Shown here: piece after piece, positions 34,673 through 43,562 of the stretch | Numbering within the stretch: the first letter of the stretch is position 1 | Layout of the letters: each line of letters opens with the position of its first letter | NCBI GenBank assembly: GCA_019054805.1 | Contig: JAHQIY010000012.1 | Coordinates: forward strand, 1,922,001-1,986,000 | Direction: 5' to 3' | Length of the DNA: 64,000 nucleotides | Source of the DNA: Brachionus manjavacas | Lineage: Eukaryota > Rotifera > Eurotatoria > Ploima > Brachionidae | Made by a program: the position numbers and the translations under genes | Notes under the pieces: generated by a model | Told to the model about the DNA's origin: nothing | Database searches by the model: none | What the model saw: the letters and a program-made list of their open reading frames with translations, nothing else

Positions 34673-34754
34673 CGCTGCGAACAGGATTTGAACCTGTGCG
34701 GGAATAACCCAACAGATTTCAAGTCTGTCGCCTTAACCACTCGGCCATCGCAGC
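34673..34754 (-). tRNA. tRNA-Ser(UGA), solo copy
   Basis: 82 nt, same sequence, anticodon TGA. Its right flank starts TCGTCAATAATAACTAATTT, like the pair 2 spacer, but no plus-strand partner follows; the R1 repeat begins 125 bp away. Confidence 0.97.
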
Positions 34755-34878
34755 TCGTCAATAATAACTAATTTATTTTTCTATATTTATAAATTATTTT
34801 CTTTTTTATCACAGCTAGATAGTTTAATTGATTTTATTTTGAAATAATTAAATATATATGTTAAATTTGATAAATTCA

Positions 34879-35250
34879 AAAAGTGGGCTCATAATTGATC
34901 CTTCGGAGGAGATACGATTTAAACCAGAAAAAACACATTTTTTTCCTTTTTTTAGCCAACCCTTTTTTTTTTTCTAAATTACATTAGCATGTAGAGAATT
35001 TTATGCTCTTTCAGAATATATATACTTTTTTAGTATATTTAAGTTTTATCTTTGAGATTTTTAGTCTTATTTTGAGTATAAAGAAAAACAACTTTTTAAA
35101 GGGTTTGCTATTTTTGGAACCCTGGGTGTAAAAAATTTTTTCTTAGCCGCCCCAAAAAAAATTTTGTTGTGGGGTTTTCGAGGGCGTAGATTACGAATTT
35201 TGAGTCAAAAATAAAGAATTCAGATAGCATTAAAATTTTGAATTTCGTGA
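34879..35250. repeat. Dispersed repeat R1, copy b
   Basis: Second copy of 6368-6748 in the same orientation, with small indels in A, C and T runs and an extra TTTTGAGTATAAA-type insertion near 35,070. Function unknown. Confidence 0.75.
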
Positions 35251-35334
35251 ACTTTATTTCTATTTGTTACCGAATAGATAAAAATAAACATAAATTTAGA
35301 TATATAATTTTAATTTGATCAGCAATTTGATTAG

Positions 35335-36110
35335 AAATGAATATTTTTTAGAGAGGTTCAGCATAAAATTTTGCTCTATGTAGCAATTATTTTTAAAGAA
35401 TTTTAAATCAATAATTTTAATTTTTCAATAAAAGAAAACACTAATGTTCAATAATTATTTTTTTAAAAGGGTCAAGAGAGGCTGCCAATAAATAAAATAG
35501 TAGTAGTAGTAGTAGTAGTAGTAGTTGGATGACTGCGAGTTGCCGGGTGACTCCAGCAAGAGAACCTAAGTCCTATGAGCAGCCTGTTCTTTGGTCGTCA
35601 ATCCTCTTCTTGAAAGAGTTGACACTTGGTGCATCAATGACTAAATCGGGTAGCTTGTTCCACATTCGTGCTACCCTGTTGCGGAAAGCGTTACGTCTTA
35701 TTAAACAGTCCTTCACTAGCTCTGGTCTGATGTGGCCTCGATGCCCGCTTCTGGGCGGTCCAACTTGTAGAGAGGAGTGCCATTCGACAGTGTCAAGTCC
35801 TTTCTGAATTTTGAACATTTCTATCAAATCACCCCTGGCTCTCCTCTCCTCCAGAGTTGTTAATATTTTTTAATTTTATAAATTAATTTAAATATTGTTA
35901 CTACTAAATATATTATATATTTTTTGTAATTTAATCAGACAATTTGATATTTATACTTCATGCCGACTTTTTCATTTTTGCTGTTTCTAATTCATTTTCT
36001 GACAAAAAGATTAATATTTTTTATTTTAAAAATTTTTTTTATTCTTTGTTTGACAATTTAGATAACTAAATGAATCAAAAAAAATCTAAATAAAAAAAAA
36101 TAAAAAAAAT
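35335..36110. repeat. Segmental duplication left arm (paired with 54,633-55,054)
   Basis: From AATATTTTTTAGAGAGG through GCTCTATGTAGCAATTATTT, GAGAGGCTGCCAATAAAT and GCTGTTTCTAATTCATTTTC up to the tRNA-Ser at 36,111, this matches the sequence before the tRNA-Ser at 55,055. The only large difference is the LINE fragment at 35,501-35,861, present here and absent there. Confidence 0.85.
35501..35861 (-). mobile_element. CR1-like LINE 3' fragment, with empty site elsewhere in the window
   Basis: The minus strand encodes TLEERRARGDLIEMFKI, KDCLIRRNAFRNRVARMWN and NSFKKRIDDQRTG, followed by a 3' tail of TAG/CTA units at 35,498-35,525. The duplicated segment at 54.6-55.0 kb lacks it (uninterrupted AATAGAATATTTT), which gives exact boundaries. 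The body is noticeably richer in G+C than its surroundings. Confidence 0.88.
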
Positions 36111-36192
36111 CGCTGCGAACAGGATTTGAACCTGTGCGGGAATAACCCAACAGATTTCAAGTCTGTCGCCTTAACCACTCGGCCATCGCAGC
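36111..36192 (-). tRNA. tRNA-Ser(UGA), beside a foldback
   Basis: 82 nt, same sequence. The spacer to its right is in the same orientation as pair 1 (TCATATCTTT...CATCAATAAC). It leads not to a plus-strand partner but to an 11-nt minus-strand piece of the same tRNA and then to the spacer again in reverse. Confidence 0.97.
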
Positions 36193-36204
36193 TCATATCT
36201 TTCA

Positions 36205-36400
36205 ATAGACTTGATTAAATCTTATATATTTATTTAATTTTTTTAAAATCAAAAATCAATAAAAAATTTATAAAAATAGGGAAAAAATGACATTCATCAA
36301 TAACGCCATCGCAGCTCGTTATTGATGAATGTCATTTTTTCCCTATTGTTATAAATTTTTTATTGATTTTTAATTTTAAAAAATTAAATAAACATTTCCC
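36205..36400. repeat. Foldback: tRNA-pair spacer repeated in reverse around an 11-nt tRNA piece
   Basis: The spacer after the tRNA at 36,111 runs to GACATTCATCAATAAC (36,304). Then GCCATCGCAGC (36,305-36,315, the complement of the tRNA's first 11 nt). Then the spacer returns as reverse complement (GTTATTGATGAATGTC...) to about 36,395. The arms are about 90 bp and nearly perfect. Confidence 0.85.
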
Positions 36401-36700
36401 TGTGTATCTCATTCAGAGCTTCAGTAATGACTTTCTTTGAATTTTTCCCCGTTCACCTTATCAAGTTTTTCATTGATTTTTAGTTCTATTAGTCTTCTCT
36501 CAAGACTCAGTTTATAGTCCTCTTGTATGATTAGGTTATCCCAGTCAATCTTTTTGTTGTTTTGCTGATGGTTCACATTTTCAGTTTTGTTGATTTTTTT
36601 CGGACTGTTGAAAATACTTAGCTTACTACAGATAGGTAAATGGTCACTCATATTCAAGATGCACGGTTCAAGAATTTCGATGTCTTCGATTTTTAAATAA
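36396..36700 (-). mobile_element. LINE endonuclease fragment
   Basis: The minus strand reads EDIEILEPCILNMSDHLPI, where SDHLPI is the conserved C-terminal endonuclease motif (catalytic Asp-His pair) of APE-type LINEs. A charged linker ending near 36,421 follows, with a frame break after it. The rest of the element is absent. Confidence 0.6.
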
Positions 36701-36953
36701 AAAACATTTTAATTTTTTTTTGATTAAAATTTTTTTTTGATTAAAATTTTTTTTTTTATTTTCTATAAAACTAATTTCGATTTAATTATTTGATAAATTG
36801 TAATTTTGCATCACATACAAAAATCAAATTTTGAAAGTTTTATTTGTTTATTTGAAATGCTTGAATACTTTTTATCTTCTAAATTATTCTAAAGCAATAG
36901 TAAAGTAGAAATTTTAATTTTAATTTTTATTCAATTTATAATTTGCCATTAAC

Positions 36954-39705
36954 ATGAGTTTGGTAAAAACAATTCAGTTTTTTGTATTTTACGTAGCCAC
37001 ATTAATTTGCACTGGTAGAATAAGAGATCCAAATATAAGAAATGAACATAAATTGTTTCCTTATTTGTTCAATTTATCATATATCAAAGACACCACTCAA
37101 AACTATGACCATTTTCGAGTTTTTTTAAATGAAACTGGCCAAAAAGGACTTGGCGTCTTTTCTTCTAGACGAATACCTGCAAATAGAACAGTAATGTATT
37201 ATAGACTTAAAATATTTGGAAACACAGATCAACGAGTTGGTGACGGAAAATTCAGCTTAGTTGTGATGAAAAGATCTAAAAATTCTTATATAATTGATGA
37301 TAGCAAAGTTGCGGATATTTATGAAGGCTCTAATCCACAACCAAAGGCAAGAATACCATTTTGGGTAATTTTGTATGATGAAATTTCAGAATTTCATATT
37401 TTTTTAAGGCATACTTATCTAATGAGCCAGATGTAACAGAGTCTCCAAATTGTGTTCTTGTCTTGGTAACAATTAAAGACTGGTTTAATGTTGGAGAATT
37501 ATTGCTTCTTAAATTAGTATCAACCAAAGACATAGAGCCTGGACAAGAGATAACTTGGTAATTTTTTTTTTAAATAACCCATTTTAAAAAGATTTAGTTA
37601 TAATCGAGCATTTAAAGGAAATTTTGATTAGTTTTAAAAAGGCATGTTTTCTCAAAAATTATGTTTAGCCGTTTTGTCGAACAATAAAAATTTAAAAGTT
37701 TGCTGTTTTTAAGACCTGTCTTGAAAATTTTCATCCCTAAGAATTTGATAAGAATTTGGGCAGTTATCTTGAAAAAAAACCCTAAAAACGCCTGTCGGAC
37801 AAGATTTCTAGTCAAGACCCTTAAAAGTGCCAAATTAAAACATGCCTTTTTAAAACTATTCAAAATTTTTATTCCCATAAAGACAATAGATAGGATCCAA
37901 AATAGAATTTGATTTTAAGTCAATAGAACATTTTGTCCATTGAAACCAAATTAATTATTCCTTCTTATTTAAAATTTAAAAGATTTATTAAAAGTGGACT
38001 TTAATACCTGATTATAATTGTTTTGAGATAATTGAGTTTTTTTTTTAATTTGATCTGTATCTAAATCGTATTTTTCTCTCTATTTTGTGAAAAAAAATTT
38101 ATTTTTGTTTTCTCTAAATTTTACTCTTTTGTTCAATAGGCTTTAATTAATTTATTATAATAATAAAATAATATTAAAATCTGCTTGGAAAATTTCAGAA
38201 GCACTTTTTACAATCCAGTTGTTCACCTTAAATTCTCGATCAAGGTTTTAATGGCAGCATCTAAAGATCGAAAGGTTCAGAAAGGAAAAATCGCTTTTAC
38301 CTTTTTATTTTTTTTACTCTTAGAATGGCAAATTGAAGTTCATGATCAAATGTAAATTTCAAATCAAAATTTTTAGTTTTTGATTATCAATTTTTTTAAT
38401 AATAAATGACTAAACTTTATTAATCATTATTAGCTTAATCAATATTTAGATAAAAAATTATATGAATTTTTATCTTAAGTAAATTGAATACTTAATCAAT
38501 ATTTTGAAATTTTACAATGCAAAATTGAATTTGAGAGAAGAGTCTAAATATGATATTCTAAAAAATGTTATAAATTTTAAGATTTCAGTTTCTTGCATAA
38601 GAATTGAAAGATCAATTTTCATTTTTAAAATTTATTTAAAATATAATTTTCGTCTAAACATTCAGTCAATGTAAATATTTAATTTAATATTATTTATTTC
38701 AACTCTCATCTTTCTCAAAATTGATTTTTTAATCAAATCAATATTTCTTTTTAACCTGTCCAAATTTAAAAAAATTGTTCCAAGTTGCTTTTTAATTTCT
38801 GCAATAAAATAAATACTTTCAAATAGAAAGTATCAATATATTTTTTTTATTTATTTATTTGTATATCTGTACCGAGCTGAAGCTCCTTCAGATTAAATAA
38901 ATTTTATAATGAGTCGTTATTTATTTGAAATATATTTTATTAGTCACTTATGACTAATTTATTTAACAGTCTAATAAATGAAATGCTATTCATATTAAAC
39001 AAATTGGATAATTAAATGAATCAGAGCCATTTAATTCTTTCACAAAATAAGTTTATTTTTTTTAACTTTTTTCCAATAGTTTATTTAATGCTTCTGCAAA
39101 CATAATCGGCTGAGTCATCCAAAGAGTCATTTAAAACAGACTTTGCAAATTTTTTTTTTGTTCGGGTTAAAAAAATATAATTTTGGAAACGGAAGAAAAT
39201 TTGAACAAAAAAGGAAATAAGTTGGTAAATAGGAAAAGTGTATGATATTTTAAAGAATTTTGAATTTTCAATAAGACAATTCGGGAAAGATAAAATAAAA
39301 GTAGGTAGTAGATAGAAAAAAATCGGATTCAAATCACTTCATTTGAAATTGATTGAAAATCAAACAAAGATAATTTGCAAAGAAAAATTCAATAAAAATA
39401 CCGAATAGATAATGATAATAAATTAAATTAATTAAATGACAATTTTGGACTTTTTTTTCTAAATGACTTAAATTTTAATTCAACTGATAAATTAAACATG
39501 AAAATAAGCTAAAATTTTGACAATATGAAATTTACTTTGAAAAAATAAAGATAATGGCATTAAAAAAAGCAATTTTGACCAAATCGAATTTTTTTTTCAA
39601 TAGATTCAAATGACTTAAATTTAAAAGATTTTGATCTAATTTTATTTATTTAGGTGCTATGGTGAAGGTTATAATCGGGATTATAAAACTGGCTGCGGAT
39701 ATTGA
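36954..39705 (+). CDS. SET-domain protein with N-terminal signal-like segment, three exons
   Basis: Proposed CDS join(36954..37364, 37409..37557, 39654..39705), 203 residues. Intron 1 is 44 bp (GTAATT...TTTAAG) and intron 2 is 2,096 bp (GTAATT...ATTTAG); both keep the frame. Residues 1-20 are hydrophobic like a signal peptide (IQFFVFYVATLICTG). Then SET motifs in order: KGLGVFSSRRIPA (SET-N, AdoMet-binding GxG), FWAYLSNEP with SPNC (in the place of NHSCxPN, created by removing intron 1), and STKDIEPGQEITWCYGEGY, the GEExxxxYG block, completed only after removing intron 2. SET proteins methylate protein lysines using S-adenosylmethionine. A signal peptide on a SET protein is unusual; alternatively it is a membrane anchor. 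A truncated paralogue lies at 55,768. Confidence 0.75.
37620..37868. repeat. Inverted-repeat element in intron 2 of the SET gene
   Basis: Arms of about 30 bp: ATTTTGATTAGTTTTAAAAA then GGCATGTTTT at the left, and the complement AAAACATGCC then TTTTTAAAACTATTCAAAAT at the right. About 250 bp overall, no ORF of note, no clear target-site duplication. Confidence 0.6.
38855..38905 (-). mobile_element. LINE family B, 3' tip
   Basis: TTATTTATTTGTATATCTG, then TACCGAGCTGAAGCTCC and TTCAGATTAAAT. This is only the extreme 3' end of family B, in minus orientation, inside intron 2 of the SET gene. Confidence 0.75.
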
Positions 39706-40558
39706 TCAAGCATGTATTTATTCTAAAACTTGCTAGCTTAATTTTTTTATTAAAAAAAGAAAATTCAAGACAAAATTAATTTTATTTTAAATAAAAAATT
39801 AAAAAAATGATTTTTATTTGATTTTTTAAGTTCCCAAATGATCATGATTTTTTTTGAAGTTAAGTCATTTAACTAAATCGTGTTGGTGCGGAGAAATGAG
39901 TTGAAAATACTCATTACTACTAAATCGGTTCTGATAATTTCTTTGAGTTTAAAAAAGTCACTTTCTTGAATCCACATTTATAAGTATAGACCCAAATTTC
40001 AAAAAACATTATTATTGTTGTTCGAATATGGAGAATAAGTGAGTTTCCAAAAAAAGGCATCGGCAAGAACAAAAAAAAATTAAGCCTTGAAATTGACTAC
40101 CCTGAAAATTTTTATTTGGTTTCTAAACATTATTGCTAATTGTGGATCAAATTCGATTCAAAATCTTACAAAATTTTTCAACAGTGTAAGCGATAAAGGT
40201 ACAATTATTTAAATGATAACTTAAATGAAAAGTTATAGAAGAAAACTTTTCTAAAATAAACGTAAAATGTTAATCAAAAGAAAAACAGCTTTTTCAAAAT
40301 TTCAAGAATTATTGACAAATGTCCAATTCCACTTTGTTTTATTTTAACATTTCTAGACGGAAATTTTCTCTTTTTTATCTGAATTTTTTTAATAATTGTA
40401 AACATTTTTTAAAAAAACAAAAATATAAAAAATAATTGAGCCGAATAATTTTTTTAAAATAATTCTGATAGAACTAAATACATTAATTCAAATTTTTTAT
40501 TTTGTTAGAGAAATAAGCCTCTTTGAACTCATAAACATTCGAAAATTGACTTCATATA
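39706..40558. other. A+T-rich spacer, nothing recognised
   Basis: About 850 bp between the SET gene and the nested transposons. No coding signal. Confidence 0.45.
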
Positions 40559-40971
40559 CAGTCAATCCTCGATATAACGACAAAGTTGGGCGGAAATTTT
40601 TATATTCGTTGTATCGAAATTCGTTCTATCGAAAATCCCATACAAAAGCATTGAATAAATTTTAAGATTTATTATTTTGAATTTTTATTAAAATAAATGA
40701 AAAAGGTGAAAAAATTTATAAAAAAATAAAATGAAAAGAAAAATTAATCTGTATGCTTTTTTATTATTTCAATTTTTGTTTCAAGTGAACAACATTTTCG
40801 TTTTTTTGGGACAGGATTTGATTTATTATTATTTATTTATTTGTTATCTGTACCGAGCTAAAGCTCCTTCAGAATAAATTAAAAATAAAATAAAAAAAAA
40901 AAAAAAAAAATAAAATAAGAATAAAATTAAAGTTAATAAAATTAGATAAAAAAAAAAAAAAAAAAAGAATC

Positions 40972-42301
40972 AAAATAGAGTAAATAAGCTAATAAAAAAT
41001 TAAAGTTGAAAAGACATAAATTGGAAAAGATTGTTTCATGTGGCACATGTTTAAATAGTTCAAGTTTCAGGAAAAAAAGAACAAATAGTAAGGTAGCAAT
41101 TACACAGTGGAGTCGGGTATTCGATGAATCTTGATTCGAAACCCTTCGTGTACTCCTCGACCAGTCTGGCTACTAATGGAACAGAATGGCTCAGTCCTAC
41201 TCCAACATATCTCTCAGCCAACTCAAAAAGTCGGTTAGAGACTTTTAACAGTTTTAGTTTATCAAAGGCCTCATTATGTAATATGTCAGAGGGTGTATCA
41301 TATTTTAGTTTAAGAATGAATCGAACTGCTGAGTTTTGAATAGCCTGAATTCTTTTTAAGTTTGATTCTGAAAATAAGTTTAGACAGGGAAATGAATAGT
41401 CTAATATCGAGCCTATTAATGATTTGTAGAGATTACTTAATGTATAAGTATTTAAGCCCCATTTTTTGTCTGATAAAATTTTAATTAAATTTAATCTTGA
41501 GTTGCAGCGTTTTTTTATATCTTCAACCATAGGGTTAAAGGTTAATTTTGGGTCAAACTTAATGCCAAGAAATTTTACATTTTTGACTTTCGAGTTTATT
41601 CCCATATATATCTAAGTTAAGATTTGAATTTTCCTTACTATACTTGGAAAATACCATAAAGCAAGACTTCTCTAATGATAATTTCATTTTCCACTTGCAG
41701 AGCCATTTTTCTAGTTCTTTTTGATATTTGTTTATCTTATTTTCTAGATTACCCTTTTTTTTATAAATAAAAAAAGTCACTAGATCATCTGCAAATAAGA
41801 GGGAGTATTCACTATTAGTTTTATTTCTCTTTGGAATATCATTAATGAATATACTGAACAGAAGAGGACTAATTACTGAACCTTGGGGGACACCTGCAGT
41901 TATTAAATATTCATCACTTATATGACCATTTACATTTACTTTGAATGATCTGGAATCAAGAAATGATTTTAACCAGTGGATAAGATAGTCAGGCAAGTTC
42001 ATTTTAATTAGTTTATAAATTAATCCGTCATGCCACACCCTATCAAAAGCTTTTGAGATATCAAAAAATAAGGCATTGACTTTTTTCTTTCTATTGAATG
42101 ATTCAGAAATTTTTTGAATCAAGAAAATAAGATTGTCGGCGGTTCGTCGATATTTTCTGAAGCCTGATTGCTCTTGAATTAACAATGAATTCTTTTCTAG
42201 GTGATTATATATTCTAATGTAGATAATCCGCTCTAGGAGCTTACCAAGACAGCTTGTTATGCTTATTGGTCTATAGTTGGTTGGGTCATTTAATGCTGAG
42301 G

Positions 42302-42302
<1 letters not shown>
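40972..42302. repeat. 1,331-bp direct repeat, left copy (LINE B sequence flanking LINE A)
   Basis: Corresponds base for base to 46,252-47,582. I count about eight differences: three single-base homopolymer length changes or 2-base equivalents and four or five substitutions. Left of this copy the sequence continues as natural LINE B 3' UTR; its right end abuts LINE A. Confidence 0.93.
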
Positions 42303-42334
<32 letters not shown>

Positions 42335-42350
42335 AATAATCGATCCAACA

Positions 42351-43562
42351 ATGTCAAGTGCGGGAGAGAAAGATGCTTCGCAGGTGTCATCAACACCGGA
42401 TATCACCACTAACCATCAGTCTGAATCGGCGGAAGATACTATCGTTATGGATGAGGAATCCCAGATCTTAGCGACGGAGACGGAGACGGCGACGTGGCCA
42501 GAGTCAGTCATTAGAAGTAATGCCTTCAGGCAACGCGCCTCGTCGCTATCTATCTCTGTGCCAAGTGATCCTTTCAAGACACCTACATCCGTTCATATCC
42601 ATGGATCAGCTAAGAGAAAAAAGCCTGAAAACCAAAACCAACAGGAGCTCACTCTTGACAACAACTCCGAATCGAAGAAGCACTGGACAAAATCGTTAAA
42701 GGAAATGAACGATCAACTCACTGCTAATAACGAAAAGCTCCAAACGAGAGTGATGGAGCTTCTAGCCGCCTATGAGGCGAAATCGAAAGAGGCCGACGTT
42801 TACAAAGATGCGATCAACGATCTCAAGGGTCGAATCGTCGCACTTGAGGCGATCGTGAAGTCTGCAGGTCCGGCTTCTAGCCAATCGCAGTCAACTTTCG
42901 CATCGATCGCAGCATCAAAATCATCGGTTGAATTTCAGCCTGTCGAAAAAGCGAGAGTCATGAACATGTTTAAGTCAGAAGCAACGGACAGGATCAGTAG
43001 AGAGCATAACATTATGATATTTGGTCTACCTGGCCATTTAGCTTCATCAACACCCGAAGCACAGGAGCAATCCGATAAGCAAACAGTCGCTAACTTATTC
43101 AAAGCCATTGGTCAGGACATATCGAAAGTGGTCCAGGTAAAAAGGTTTGCCAAGCGACAAGAATCGCGAAACTCAAATAAAGTGAGAAGAGCTGACGAAG
43201 TTCCTCCAGTTCTTGTCAGATTGAATAAGGATACATCGAGAGAAACTATTCTTTTGGCAGCTCGTAGCTTAGCCATAAAGGATAGCGATTCTTTACAAAC
43301 GAGGACCTTGAAAGTTCAATTTCAAAAAGTATCTCTTAAGCCAGATTTGACCTTAGCCGAGCGCAAGTTTGAAGAAGATCTTATGCATAAAGTTGTAGAA
43401 GAAAATGATAAAGCCTCAAAACAAAACGAGCCCTTTCGTTTTGGCATCAAGCGCTTTCGGAAAGACCCACATACAAGAGAAGTCACATATGACCCAACTG
43501 TCGTCAAATACGCTACAACCACAACCCAAAAATCGAGTTCGAGCGGGCCGCAAGCGCACTAG
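42351..43562 (+). CDS. LINE A ORF1 protein
   Basis: An intact open frame of 403 residues. The N-terminal 90 residues are Ser/Thr/Glu-rich and disordered. Residues about 120-170 form a predicted coiled coil (SLKEMNDQLTANNEKLQ, INDLKGRIVALEAIV). From about residue 215 there is an RRM-like start (HNIMIFGLPGH), then a basic C-terminal part (VQVKRFAKRQ, FGIKRFRKD). A coiled coil followed by an RNA-binding fold is the standard plan of LINE ORF1 proteins, which trimerise and coat the element RNA. The C-terminus (QKSSSSGPQAH) comes immediately before the point where ORF2 resumes in mid-endonuclease, so the last residues may be altered by a deletion. Confidence 0.85.
   Translation: MSSAGEKDASQVSSTPDITTNHQSESAEDTIVMDEESQILATETETATWPESVIRSNAFRQRASSLSISVPSDPFKTPTSVHIHGSAKRKKPENQNQQELTLDNNSESKKHWTKSLKEMNDQLTANNEKLQTRVMELLAAYEAKSKEADVYKDAINDLKGRIVALEAIVKSAGPASSQSQSTFASIAASKSSVEFQPVEKARVMNMFKSEATDRISREHNIMIFGLPGHLASSTPEAQEQSDKQTVANLFKAIGQDISKVVQVKRFAKRQESRNSNKVRRADEVPPVLVRLNKDTSRETILLAARSLAIKDSDSLQTRTLKVQFQKVSLKPDLTLAERKFEEDLMHKVVEENDKASKQNEPFRFGIKRFRKDPHTREVTYDPTVVKYATTTTQKSSSSGPQAH

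Noticed and set aside
18047-36192. CRISPR-like array of identical 82-nt repeats
   Set aside because: The repeats are tRNA-Ser genes with Pol III boxes, in a eukaryotic genome; spacing is irregular and on both strands.
37612-37912. ORFs on both strands at 37.6-37.9 kb
   Set aside because: They are readings of an inverted-repeat element inside an intron.
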